Positions 51,052 through 60,809 of a DNA stretch of 64,000 bases are shown piece by piece. The position numbers and the translations under genes are program-made. Source of the stretch: Gracilaria gracilis (lineage: Eukaryota; Rhodophyta; Florideophyceae; Gracilariales; Gracilariaceae); NCBI GenBank assembly GCA_030374805.1, contig JARGSG010000017.1, positions 905,563 to 969,562 on the forward strand. The letters run 5' to 3'. Position 1 is the first letter of the stretch, and every line of letters starts with the position of its first letter. The notes beneath the pieces were generated by a model. The model did no database searches and was not told where the DNA came from. It saw only the letters and a list, made by a program, of their open reading frames with translations.

Positions 51052-51220
51052 TAAGAGCATGGCCACCCATGCTCCGATCCAATCCATAGCGTATTGAACG
51101 TGTATTGAATGCATTGGTCGACCGTCCTGATTTGAACACGGTCCAAATCTCGTGACCGTTTGGATTGAAATGAACATCCGAGCTTCCCACTCGTTGCAAA
51201 TCCAACTCAGTTTGCAACGA

Positions 51221-51560
51221 CCGCGCCACCCCCCGACCTGCCGCGCCACCCTCCGCCTTCCCGCGCCACCCCCCGACTAGCCGCGCCACCCTCCGCCTTC
51301 CCGCGCCACCCCCCGACTAGCCGCGCCACACCCCGACTAGCCGCGCCACCCCCCGACCTGCCGCGCCACCCTCGGCCTTCCCGCGCCACACCCCGACTAG
51401 CCGCGCCACCCCCCGACCTGCCGCGCCCCCCTCCGCCTTCCCGCGCCACCCCCCGACTAGCCGCGCCACACCCCGACTAGCCGCGTCACCTCCCGACTTG
51501 TCGCGCCACCCTCCGCCTTGCCGCGCCATCCTCCGACTTGCCACGCTATCTTTTGACTTG
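51221..51560. repeat. 20-bp minisatellite, 17 units, inside the Harbinger element
   Basis: Units of exactly 20 bp, consensus CCGCGCCACCCCCCGACTAG with a second type CCGCGCCACCCTCCGCCTTC. Two types alternate on the left; units degrade toward the right (51481-51560), a normal decay pattern for an array edge. Confidence 0.95.
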
Positions 51561-51997
51561 TCGCATACTCTGCTTTTCGCCGCGCCAGCCCTTAAATGGC
51601 CAAACCACTCTAACAATCTGTGCACCATTCCGATGATCACAGTAGCATTTTCGCTGCAGCTGCCTGACTCTACCCACCAGAACCTCATTATTTTTGCACG
51701 AAGCCGTCCTCCTTGCTAACACGGTGTCCTGCCCGCCACTGCGCTCCGTCCTGAACGCCACAACACAGCCCCACCACCACGCCATCAAGTTTAACTTGGC
51801 GTCAAAAACTTCACGACCGCCTCTATCTTCGCGCTGCCACAACAACCTCTGCTCTGCTGTGCCCCTCTGCCTGCCGTCGCGCCCCAAACGGCACCCAACC
51901 ACCCCCATATCCGTACTGCTCTGACTTCTGTAGCGCCTTAAACGGCACCGGACCACCCCCAAGCCCGCGTCACCACCTTTTTCAAGATCGCCGGAAA

Positions 51998-53358
51998 ATG
52001 GCCACTCGCAAATATATGCTTTCGTCAGATGACGACGAAGACAGTGCGTTGGCGGTTGCCGTGTGGATGCAGATGGTCGGCTTGGGTATATTGCAAATTC
52101 AATGCAAACAAGAACGGGGTGGAAGCCTCCCTGGTAAAGCGGGTAACATTTCCCGTGATTTTGCGGGTACACATATGTACTACATGAAGAAATACTTCTG
52201 GCCCATGGATGAAAGAAGGCCTGGAACCGAGCAGTGCGGGCCGGAGCAGGGGGAGGAGGCATTTGAAATTCGTTTTCGTATGCCAAAAGCTGTCTTCAAT
52301 CGAGTGTTCGCTTCCGTTGTTACAACATCTGAATTCTTTAGGAAAGGACTGCGTCCGGACGCAACTGGAAAGCTTGGCATATCTCCTTTGCTCAAGGTAT
52401 TGTGCGCACAACGACAACTAGCGTACGGCATACCGGCCGACCTTTGCGACGATCTGTTCAACATATCGGAAACAACGGCGTCGAACTGTCTGACCGAATT
52501 TTGTAAAGCTGTGGTTGCGAGGTGGGAAAGAGAGTATCTGCGGGAGCCTACAGCAGAAGATATGGAGCGCATTGAACGGCAGTTCGCTGCAGTGGGGTTC
52601 CCGGGTTGCGTCGGGTGCTTGGACTGCGCTGGCTGACTTGGAAGAACTGCCCGAAGGCCCTCCAAGGCCTGATGACAGGCAAAGACGGGGTTCCAACATT
52701 GCGAATGGAAGCCATATGCGACTTGGATCTCTGGGTGTGGTCGTTTCAGTTTGGTTTGCCGGGAGTTTTTAATGATCTGAACATACTGGAGGTTAGTGCG
52801 CATTTCTCAAACGTCTTGAGTGGACAATTCCCGCCGGTGCGTCCGTCATACACAATAGCGGGAAGGTGTTCAATTGGTTCTACTATTTGACAGACGGTAT
52901 ATATCCAGATTGGAAAGTGTTTATCAAAACTATTCGTGATGGCAACACTGCCAAGGAGAAGCTATTTCGGAGTCTACAAGAAGGTACTAGGAAGTGTGTG
53001 GAGCGCTTGTTTGGCGTATTGTTTCGGCGATTCAAGTACTTATTCTATGCATCTGAGCTTTGGACGGTGGAAAGGATGCGAACAATTGCGAAGGCCTGTG
53101 TCATTCTACATAACATGACGGTAGAGGTGAGGCGAGAATTTTACGGTAGCGATGGGGTTGGCGGCAGGAGCGCAATGTTTTTCAGAAGAAGAAGACGAGA
53201 CTGATGTTGTACTTGAGCCCATCCGAGATGAATCGGTTCAAGGATTTCTGGAATCCCATGCAAACATTGCGGATGATATCAAAGTAAAAGCGTTACACAG
53301 GCGACTAAAGGAGGCCCTTGTGCAGCATATATGGGATATGCATGGGAATCTAACGTGA
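51998..53358 (+). pseudogene. Harbinger transposase (DDE_Tnp_4 type), frameshifted
   Basis: The first segment (51998-52636) starts MATRKYMLSSDDDEDSA and covers the N-terminal helical region, including ISPLLKVLCAQRQLAYG and ISETTASNCLTEF, up to the first catalytic Asp (CLDCAG). The second (to about 52860) has WKNCPKALQG, LDLWVWSFQFG and GVFNDLNIL with the second Asp. The third (to about 53200) has LTDGIYPDW and RKCVERLFGVLFRRF with the catalytic Glu. A fourth frame gives the tail SEEEDETDVVLEP. The first two junctions fit one-base deletions; the last falls at a T run near 53180. All DDE residues survive, so decay is recent. No intact transposase is encoded. Confidence 0.88.
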
Positions 53359-53444
53359 GTGTGAGGTTGAGAAACATATAGTTTTATTATCTCCGAAGTA
53401 AACAAAGAGGAAATCCCAATACAACAGAAACAGTCTGCTGACAT

Positions 53445-54540
53445 TTAGCTCGTTTTCTCCGCACCAGTGTCTGTCTCTCCTGCTCCTTGTACAAGACTGT
53501 TTGTCTCTGTACTATTTGGAAAAGACGATGTAGCACCAAGGTCTTTCGGAAAAGAATTCCTAATGAAAGGTGTAGTACCAGCGGAAGGAGCGCCTTGTGG
53601 TACGGATGGTGGAATGGCGTCAGCCACAGTTTCACTGTGGCATATGCTACTTTCCAGTCGTCGTAATGCCTCTCTTTGCGTGAGATCCAAAAAGCGACTA
53701 AGCATCGCAGGGTCCGTACCCGGAATAGAAAACAACTTGAACATGGACTGCTTTTGCTCTATTTCCAGAAACTGCTCCGATAATTTGTTTCTCTTGTGAG
53801 CAGCCTCTCCTAGTTTATCGATTCCATCTGCCCCACGATGCAATGCCGCCACTTGCTTAGAAATTTCTAGGGCACGCTTGTTACCGATCGGACGCAGCTT
53901 TTCCTTCGGAGGTGATGAAGGCATTCCATTTGGTCCACTCCCATCATACTTTTCCAAATTAGATGAGTTCTCACCAGACACTTCACCATCCTGTCCCAGT
54001 GAGGTGGACATAGTTGAACAAGCCTCGTTTGAAGATGATGCACGTGATAGCAGTTTTGAATTCTGCCGAGATGCATTTAGCATATCCCAACCATGAGTGC
54101 TTCGCAAAAATTTCATAGCTTGAACATAAGGAAAAGGGCTCCCAGCAGACAGTGTTTGGTCGTTAAAGTAGGTATACATGTTTCCTATTGTTGCGTCTCC
54201 ATTATAAACTGCAAGTGCCGCTCTTTCGATATCCTCCTCCGACGGAGACCCAGTTGGTTTTTTTGCTTTAATAGCAAAGATGATGCGTTCATACTTTACG
54301 CAAGATGCGCGGGCCTTTTTGTACCTTTGAATAATGGCATCACCAGTTCTTTCAAAGAAGGTGATGTTTGGAAACGTTACACGATCCCGATCAGTAAAAC
54401 TGTTTGAAGGCTTTGAGAACCTGTGCTTCAAAGAGCTGAGTTTTCTTTCCCCTCCCTGACTTGGGATCTTCGGAAGCTGTGATGAATGCACGGCAAGCAG
54501 AAACTGTTTCTGGTGCGGACCACCCTTTTCCGGTGCCCAT
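53445..54540 (-). pseudogene. Harbinger Myb-like / NAM-associated-type DNA-binding protein, frameshifted
   Basis: The N-terminal frame from ATG 54540 reads GKGWSAPETVSACRAF and ASEDPKSGRGKKTQ, the Myb/SANT-like start seen in PIF/Harbinger second proteins. This frame ends at TGA near 54388. The larger part (348 codons, another frame) continues with FFERTGDAIIQRYKKAR and IFAIKAKKPTGSPSEEDIERAAL, then RPIGNKRALEISKQ, the NAM-associated motif, and a coiled, charged tail. The two frames overlap, so one indel has separated the DNA-binding start from the rest. Such proteins help the transposase enter the nucleus and bind the element's ends. Confidence 0.7.
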
Positions 54541-54898
54541 ACTGGCTCTTATGCTGTTTGGACGGAGCAATGTTGGAGTGGGTGGATTGAGCTATGGAAA
54601 TGTGTTTATATAGTATGCTTTGTTTTATGTTTGCGCGACGCAGGTTTGTATTGGTTGGCTTTTTGGCGCCAAAACCACGCTGGTTGCAGCGAGATGCGTG
54701 CTTGGTATTGGATTGAAACGAAGCGAATCGTGGTCCAAATGTATCGTTTTTGGACTGAGATTTGCTTGGTTTCAATCCAAGTTCCATTTCAATTTATTTT
54801 GAAATGGATTGAATTGAATTGGTGCGATCACAATTCGCAGTTCATTTCCAAAAAATGAATTGGAACTCAAAATTGGACCCCCGGTGGCCATGCTCTAA

Positions 54899-55808
54899 TA
54901 TTGCATTGTTTGCCGCGCATGTTTGGCCGCCGTGCACGATCGGCCGCGCCACGAACCGCCGCCACTGTAGAAAAAAAGAAGACGATCAAGCTGCTACCGG
55001 TAGATGACTTTAATAATGTACATGCTGTACTTGTGTATTGATTGCTGCCAACACGCCGTCTCGCCCGTGGCGCGCGCAGCCGTCGAACACTGCAGCAAAT
55101 CGCCGCGCGATCATGGCGCTCCCAAACGTGACATTATTCGCACGCTGTATGTTTCGCGGCGTGCTGATTTACTCGCTGTATGCAATCATTGCATACTTGC
55201 CCTCAACAAGCTCCGACCCCTCCTCAAATTCGCCCGCTGTATGGGCGTGTGAGCTCACCAGCCCGGTGGCGCCGCCCCAATGGCGACCGCGCAAGCGAGC
55301 GCGCGTCCCGCCAGGACCACACGGTCCTGTGGCGCGCGCTGTGTGCTTTCTTATTACTGACCGACGGCGCTGTGCACGGACCGCTGGCGCTGTGCATGGA
55401 CCGCTGGCGCTGTGAATGGACCGCTGGCGCTGTGCATGGACCGCTCGCCTTAATCGCGCCAGCAGTGCGCCTCTCACATTGAGAAGAGTGTCAACGTGCT
55501 GCACTGTGAACGTGCTGCACTGCCGCGCCTGGCGTGCTGCTGTCAATTCGGGTCAGTTGAGCGTGGCTGCGGGCGCCACGCAGCAGCAGCAGCGCTTTCC
55601 ACGCTGTCGCCGCTGTCGCCGCTGTCGCCGCAAAAAGGCGCCAAGCCAAATCAATTTGGCCCAAATTGTTTTGCACCCACCGTGTAGTTGTACAAGTCGG
55701 CTTTAATTTGATTTCATGCCGCTTAATTACTTTTGCGCCAAGTTGTTATGTACACGCGAACAGCTGCGCCACGTGCGCGCAGTCCCTCCTCCCCAATGGC
55801 CGAGTTGT
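54899..55808. other. Intergenic downstream of the NADPH oxidase gene
   Basis: No gene recognised. GC-rich from about 55040, with a 20-bp tandem repeat at 55359-55449 and CGCTGTCGC repeats near 55603-55630. Confidence 0.5.
55359..55449. repeat. 20-bp tandem repeat, 4.5 units
   Basis: Unit GACCGCTGGCGCTGTGCATG, with small changes in first and third copies. Unrelated in sequence to the Harbinger minisatellite although of equal period. Confidence 0.9.
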
Positions 55809-58800
55809 TCAGGAAAAGTTCTCGATGCGCACTGAGATGCGCACGCTGCAGCCGTACGCGGCCGGGTCCTGTCGCTCGTCCTGCGGCGCGCCAATCTGCC
55901 CACACGCGTTGCGGTTCGCGCGCCTTCCACCGCGGTCGCTGCGGTTGCGCGCAAACCCAAACTCGTCGTCGCGCGCCATGCGCTTCATGTCGTACCCGCG
56001 CTGCACCGCGTTCTGGATGCTTTTCTGCATCGCGTTCAGCGCCGCCTGCTGTACCATGCGCGCCATCCCGTCCGGCCCGCAGAAGAACACCCCGATCACC
56101 GTACCACTCTTCGATCGTTCCACCAGATTGGAGAACACCTCCTCCCAGTCCGGTCGGTGATAAGTAGTTTTCAGTGGGATCTTCTCATAGTCCATCATCC
56201 ACGGTTCGTATTTGGCCCCATGTCTCGTGATGAACCGATGTAGCCGCACGATGTTCGAGTCTGTCAACGGTAGCAGCTCGTCGATTAACCATGTGTCGTC
56301 TTTGTGTGTCTTGCTCACCCAGATAAAGTCTAGAGATTTCGTACGCGCGTGCGACGGCTTGAAGTACTGCGCAAGAATCACCCGAGACCCGATCGTACGC
56401 CCGATCCGCCACAACAGAAACAGGCTCAGCACCGGCCACACAACCAGAACAAGCAGCATCGAGATGTGTTCAATATCCTGTCCAACCCCTCCAAGGTTCA
56501 GAATGTGCAACAGCACACTGCCCGTCATCAGCGGCAAAAGCACGAACAGGTCAAATGAGTTGCCAAGTCCGTCCGTGATGAACACACTCAACCCGTGCAT
56601 GTAGATCTCAAGCAAGATCGCTCCAGTCACCGGTATCGCAAGAAACAGCGCCATGATCAGGTCAGCGATATTCAACGAAACGCTGTTGAACACCCCGAGA
56701 CCTGCCTGGTTCAATTGAAAGTGCATACAAACAGAACCGATGCAAACCAATGCGAATCGAACAAGCATCACCCACAGCAGTACCCAGTTAACCGTTACGG
56801 TGTGCAGGTAGAACAACAGGCGGTCCTGCCAGAACGCCGCGTCCGCCGCATCATCCATCAGGTTCATCGACGCCTTCGCTGTGCTCGAGCGCAACTTCTT
56901 CTGCTCCGCCGCGTACAAGTACCTCATCATCGCCCCGGGACCGAAGCTCATCCCAAGCAGGTTGAGCGCGTTGGACGGAGTCTGATCCTCTCCAATCAGC
57001 TCGTTTTCGTAGTCCCACTCGCCCGCCTCGAGGTCCATGGGGTCCAGTGCGAAGTTGTCATGCACCACACCGCGGCCCACGCCATCCACGACGCGAGGGC
57101 TCGTCACCTCCTCCTCGTCATCGTCGAACAGCGCCTGGTTCGAGTCGTACTCCTTGACGATCTCGAACGTCTGATGGTTCTTGGTCGGGGAGACCATCGC
57201 ATCATGCACCGGCGTTGCCCTTCGATCCGGGATCGGCGCGTCCGGATTACCAAGTTCTTCATCGTAATCGTCCGGACGCGCGTACATGTCGTCCTCCTCG
57301 CTCTCCAAGAACCTCTTCAGATCGTCGTCGCCGTTCCTGCCGTCAGCCCCCGGGATCGTGAGAGCGATGTGATCTCGCGGTGTGCTTGAGAAGTTTCCCG
57401 CGGGGTTGACTGGCGGTGACGGCGTCGGTGACAACGGGTCCACCGAAACTTGCGACGAACTGGCAGTAGACGCCAAGTGTGGTCCATGCGGTTGACTGGA
57501 CCGCTGTTGGTTGATGATGAGACCAACACTATCGTTGGTCTGAGTGGATGGGGATCGGGTACCAGAGTGGAACCTCTCTATGCGACCCGATCCCGAGTGC
57601 GAAGCCTGACCAGAGACGCGCGAATCGTAGCGTCCAACACGTCCCGACGCCGAGCGTGAAATGGACCTCGAGCCGTTTCTCGATATGCCCCGCGAGAAGT
57701 TGCGCGCCAACGCTGGAAAGTTTGAGGTTGACTGGTTGCGCGACACTCGTCGCGAGGCATCGCGCGACCGCTGCGCGCTAGCATACTCCGATTTGTGTGG
57801 TGGGGTAGCTGGCACAGACGGCGTTCCGCGCACGCTCTGGTTGCGAGTAAACGCGGCGGAAACGGAATTGGAGCAATAATCGGCGCCACGCCGCGTATGA
57901 TTGAGAATCAAGTAATGAGCATACTTGACAATGGATGAAAACGGCGTGGCTCCGATTCCGCCGCTGATACAAACCACGTGTTCGTATTGGTTGACGTGTT
58001 GCGCAGGCGCGCCGTACGGACCGCGGAGATGGATGTGGACATCCTCCCAGTTTGAGCCCTGGCGCTGTTGGAAGAGGGCGTACAGCTTGCGGGTCCAGTC
58101 TCCATTGACCTTGATGAAGAAAAGCATCTCGTTTTCGTGCGGAGATGAGGCGATTGTGAAAGGGTGCCACTCCAAGTTGCTGACGAGTGGCACCTTGATG
58201 TCGCAGTACTGGCCGGCAAGGTAGGTGAAGGTGCGCGGCAGGCGCAGACAGACGGTGTCTGAGCCTTTGAGTACGGCGGACTCTCGGGCGATGGAGAGAC
58301 GCGATCCCTCCTCACGCCACAGGCGATAGGCGCGGTCGAGAACGTAAATGGTTAGCGGCGCCACGACGTACGTCCACGTGCGTAGCGTGGAGTGATGCGA
58401 GCCGTGGATGATGAGTAACGAAAAGAAGAGCAAAAAGCCGATGCTGTGAACCCAGTAGAAGGTCTCAAAGGTTCGGCGTCGTATGCATTTGAGCGAGGTG
58501 AGCTTGATGGTCAACATGGTGACAGTTAGCAGCGAACCGGTGACGGCGAGCGATGTGTAGCCGTAGAAGCCAGGTCCGGAGAGCTTTAGTGAGCTGTAGC
58601 GCACAATGTGGCCCAGCACATGAAGTACCGTGGACAAAGTAAGTGCGTTGCCGACGAGTGAATGGAAGGCAGGCATGGCTTTGTCGAAGGGCACGATCAT
58701 GTTGAGAACGGTGCCTCGGAGGAAAGTCATGAGCGAACGAGAGGCGACGAAGATGATTAGGGCGGAGTTAAGGTTTAGCATGGCGCCGCCGCCGCGCGCT

Positions 58801-59000
58801 GTGGCGTAGGCTGCTCGGATGTGGAAGGCGTTTTGCGCTTGTTCGGCCTTCTTCTGCCAGGCGGGGGCGGCGCCCGCGAAGAAGCAGACGACGTTGACCA
58901 GCATGTAGAGGACGACGAAGGTGGCTTGGAAGCCATCGTGCTGCAACACGGGTTCAATGCGGGCGAGCGAGCGTTTGACGGAAGTTTTCAAGGAGCACAT
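55809..59000 (-). CDS. NADPH oxidase / respiratory burst oxidase homologue with large C-terminal insert
   Basis: 1,063 residues from ATG 59000 (MCSLKTSVKRSLARIEP), chosen because it follows the C-tract at 59028-59045; the open frame to 59141 would translate that tract. There are no EF-hands. A ferric-reductase-type membrane core has haem His candidates in STVLHVLGHIV and the pair in YWVHSIGFLLFFSLLIIHGSHH. The FAD site is HPFTIASSP (about 278) and the NADPH site GGIGATPF (about 345). Instead of closing soon after, the chain has an Arg-Ser-rich segment, an acidic segment and about four membrane helices (from WVLLWVMLVRFALVC to MLLVLVVWPVLSLFLLW). The NADPH-binding CGPDG motif comes only near 973. 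It transfers electrons across a membrane to O2, giving superoxide. I recall extra helices in red algal RBOH. Confidence 0.92.
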   Translation of the reverse strand: MCSLKTSVKRSLARIEPVLQHDGFQATFVVLYMLVNVVCFFAGAAPAWQKKAEQAQNAFHIRAAYATARGGGAMLNLNSALIIFVASRSLMTFLRGTVLNMIVPFDKAMPAFHSLVGNALTLSTVLHVLGHIVRYSSLKLSGPGFYGYTSLAVTGSLLTVTMLTIKLTSLKCIRRRTFETFYWVHSIGFLLFFSLLIIHGSHHSTLRTWTYVVAPLTIYVLDRAYRLWREEGSRLSIARESAVLKGSDTVCLRLPRTFTYLAGQYCDIKVPLVSNLEWHPFTIASSPHENEMLFFIKVNGDWTRKLYALFQQRQGSNWEDVHIHLRGPYGAPAQHVNQYEHVVCISGGIGATPFSSIVKYAHYLILNHTRRGADYCSNSVSAAFTRNQSVRGTPSVPATPPHKSEYASAQRSRDASRRVSRNQSTSNFPALARNFSRGISRNGSRSISRSASGRVGRYDSRVSGQASHSGSGRIERFHSGTRSPSTQTNDSVGLIINQQRSSQPHGPHLASTASSSQVSVDPLSPTPSPPVNPAGNFSSTPRDHIALTIPGADGRNGDDDLKRFLESEEDDMYARPDDYDEELGNPDAPIPDRRATPVHDAMVSPTKNHQTFEIVKEYDSNQALFDDDEEEVTSPRVVDGVGRGVVHDNFALDPMDLEAGEWDYENELIGEDQTPSNALNLLGMSFGPGAMMRYLYAAEQKKLRSSTAKASMNLMDDAADAAFWQDRLLFYLHTVTVNWVLLWVMLVRFALVCIGSVCMHFQLNQAGLGVFNSVSLNIADLIMALFLAIPVTGAILLEIYMHGLSVFITDGLGNSFDLFVLLPLMTGSVLLHILNLGGVGQDIEHISMLLVLVVWPVLSLFLLWRIGRTIGSRVILAQYFKPSHARTKSLDFIWVSKTHKDDTWLIDELLPLTDSNIVRLHRFITRHGAKYEPWMMDYEKIPLKTTYHRPDWEEVFSNLVERSKSGTVIGVFFCGPDGMARMVQQAALNAMQKSIQNAVQRGYDMKRMARDDEFGFARNRSDRGGRRANRNACGQIGAPQDERQDPAAYGCSVRISVRIENFS

Positions 59001-59027
59001 GGTTGAGGGAGAGGGAGGGAAAGGGGT

Positions 59028-59045
59028 GGGGGGGGGGGGGGGGGG
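59028..59045 (-). promoter_or_regulatory. Poly-C tract (18 C on coding strand) before the NADPH oxidase ATG
   Basis: It ends 27 nt before the ATG at 59000; flanked by further C/T-rich leader sequence. Confidence 0.6.
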
Positions 59046-59813
59046 TGGGGAGAAAAGGGGGATGGGGCGGGACGGAGGGACAAGGGGAGAAATATACGAT
59101 GGAAGAGGATTATGTAGGTAGTGGTGGGTTCCGAATGCCAAGAGGAGAGGCGACGGCGAGTCGAGTGTGGAGGAGAGGGGGGAGGAGAGGAGGGGAGGAG
59201 GGGGGGACGGGCGGCGAATGCAGCGGTGCGAGAGGGTGCGAAGGTTGTGCGCACAAGAGCGGGGCGTACGATTGTGCGCGCCACGCTACGATGCTGACAG
59301 GTTGCGGCGTGACGGCGTGCGCTCGCCCCACGTGGCGCATCGCCATCGACGACGCGATCTCGACGCGCGCGCGAAATCGAACGCGCTCCGCGCACGTGGG
59401 CGCTGTGCGGGAATGTCACGGCGCGCGTACGTGGCCACGTGCGCGCGCGCCGTTGGCCAACGTTGCGCGCTGGGACATGCGGCAAAGGCACGCGTGCCTT
59501 TTCTGCCGCTTTTTGCATTTGGGTGCTTCCACCTGCCGGCGGCGCGCAACCGCCGCCGTTGGCGCGTGCCGCACGCTTGGCGCGCGCGCTCACGGACGCG
59601 CGCTTGCGCTTCATGGCACCCGCTCTCTTCGAAGCTGGTCGGATGCCACTGCACTTGCGCCTCCGTCGCCGCCCGCTCGCGGCGCGCGCTCGCCGCCCGT
59701 AAAGCGCGTCTTGTTCGCGCCAGCGCGCCTCCGTCATGGCGTGGTGGCTGCGTCGCTTCTCCCCACCGTCCCGCACCCCGTCCCCGTCCCCGTCCCCGTC
59801 GCCGTGCACCACC
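59046..59813. promoter_or_regulatory. GC-rich divergent promoter between NADPH oxidase and MDR gene
   Basis: No independent gene. Rich in GCGCGC with GCCGTTGGCCAACG near 59448. On its plus side, tandem CCGTCC units (about 59758-59802) form a C-rich leader that runs into the ATG at 59814. Long ORFs on both strands here are GC-rich shadows. Confidence 0.5.
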
Positions 59814-60809
59814 ATGATGGCGCCTGACTCCGCCGACGTGCCGGCCGCCATGACGGCGCTCTTCCTCACCAAGCGCTCCAAGCGCTCCAAGCGCCACTTC
59901 AACGTGCTGGCCGGCTCCGTTCCCGTGCCGCCCACCGCCGACACCCACCTGCTGGTGGAGGTCAAGGCCGCCGCCGTCGGCGCGCGCGACGTCGCTGTCT
60001 GCCGCTCGTTGCGCGCGCTGCCGGGCAAGCGTCACGCGCAGCGCGCGCCCGTGCCGGGCTGTGCGCTGGCGGGCGTCGTGCGTCGCGCGCCGCCGCACTC
60101 GCCCTTCAAGCCCGGACACGCCGTGGCTGCCGTCACCCGCTTCGGCGGCGCATTTGGCGCATACGCCGCCTTGAAGCCCGCCGAGTGCTGGAGTACCACC
60201 CTGTCGTTCGCGGACGCTGCCGCCACTGCTGGCGCTGCTTCCGCCGCCTTTCAGGCTGTCAGTGCGGCTGGCGTGCGCGCTGGCGATACTGTGGCCGTTG
60301 CGGGCGTGCTTACTGCCGCCGGCGCGCTCATTGCCCAGACTTGTCGTTTGGTTTACGGCGCGCGCGTTGTGGCGGGTGTGCATGGCGCACAGCAGCTGCA
60401 TGCCGCCTCCAAGTATGCGGACGTTGTTGTGGACCGCAACTTGGAGAAGGTTACCTCCAAGATTGCCAACATTCGTATAGACGCCGCCTTTGACGTGGAG
60501 GGCCGACTGGAGCAGCTGTGTCGCATTGTGAAGAAAGGCGCCATCGTCATTCGCGTCATTTCGTCGGCTGAGCGTGTGTGTGAAAAGCAGCAGAGACGTG
60601 TGCGTCACTTGTGTCGTAGCAACAACATAACACTTCGTCGAATTGAAGGCTGTATAGATGCAAGCGCTGTGCAAAGTACCAAGAGTCTGTTGCATACGCT
60701 TCAACTATCCGCACCGAGTGGCCCTGCTTTCGGCCTCAAACAATGGGGGCCTGCGCTGCACACCGCAGAACAAGGTGTTCATGTCGGCGCTGTGCTGTTG
60801 CTTCACTAA
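59814..60809 (+). CDS. Medium-chain dehydrogenase/reductase (quinone oxidoreductase-like), degenerate cofactor loop
   Basis: 331 residues from ATG 59814; ATG 59817 and 59850 are alternatives. The N-terminal GroES-like domain is seen in HLLVEVKAAAVGARDVAVC, PVPGCALAGVV and FKPGHAVAAVTRFGGAFGAYAAL. The Rossmann part follows (about 135-280): FADAAATAGAASAAFQAV, then AGDTVAVAGVLTAAGALIAQ. The usual glycine-rich GAGGVG loop is replaced by AGVLTAAG. ARVVAGVHGAQQLHAASKYADVVVD fits the next strand and helix. Zinc-binding residues of alcohol dehydrogenases are absent, as in zeta-crystallin types. Gene shares a divergent GC-rich promoter with the NADPH oxidase, so co-regulation in redox metabolism is possible but unproven. 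Cofactor binding is uncertain. Confidence 0.72.
   Translation: MMAPDSADVPAAMTALFLTKRSKRSKRHFNVLAGSVPVPPTADTHLLVEVKAAAVGARDVAVCRSLRALPGKRHAQRAPVPGCALAGVVRRAPPHSPFKPGHAVAAVTRFGGAFGAYAALKPAECWSTTLSFADAAATAGAASAAFQAVSAAGVRAGDTVAVAGVLTAAGALIAQTCRLVYGARVVAGVHGAQQLHAASKYADVVVDRNLEKVTSKIANIRIDAAFDVEGRLEQLCRIVKKGAIVIRVISSAERVCEKQQRRVRHLCRSNNITLRRIEGCIDASAVQSTKSLLHTLQLSAPSGPAFGLKQWGPALHTAEQGVHVGAVLLLH

Larger units (their letters stand above)
51055..54895 (+). mobile_element. PIF/Harbinger DNA transposon, decayed
   Basis: 3,841 bp with perfect 13-bp terminal inverted repeats, GAGCATGGCCACC at 51055-51067 and GGTGGCCATGCTC at 54883-54895. A 3-bp target duplication TAA lies at 51052-51054 and 54896-54898, matching the TWA rule of the superfamily. 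It holds a DDE transposase (+) and a Myb-like protein gene (-) in convergent order, the usual two-gene layout. Both are frameshifted. A 20-bp minisatellite lies in the left subterminal part. Confidence 0.93.

Noticed and set aside
51221-51560. CRISPR-like array of 20-bp units
   Set aside because: Units are contiguous without unique spacers, so this is a minisatellite, and it lies inside a eukaryotic transposon.
58988-60704. Long ORFs on the minus strand (346 and 472 codons) and plus-strand ORFs of 216-274 codons across 59.0-60.7 kb
   Set aside because: They are shadows in very GC-rich DNA: low-complexity Arg/Ala/Pro composition, and they run antisense through the MDR gene or through the promoter.
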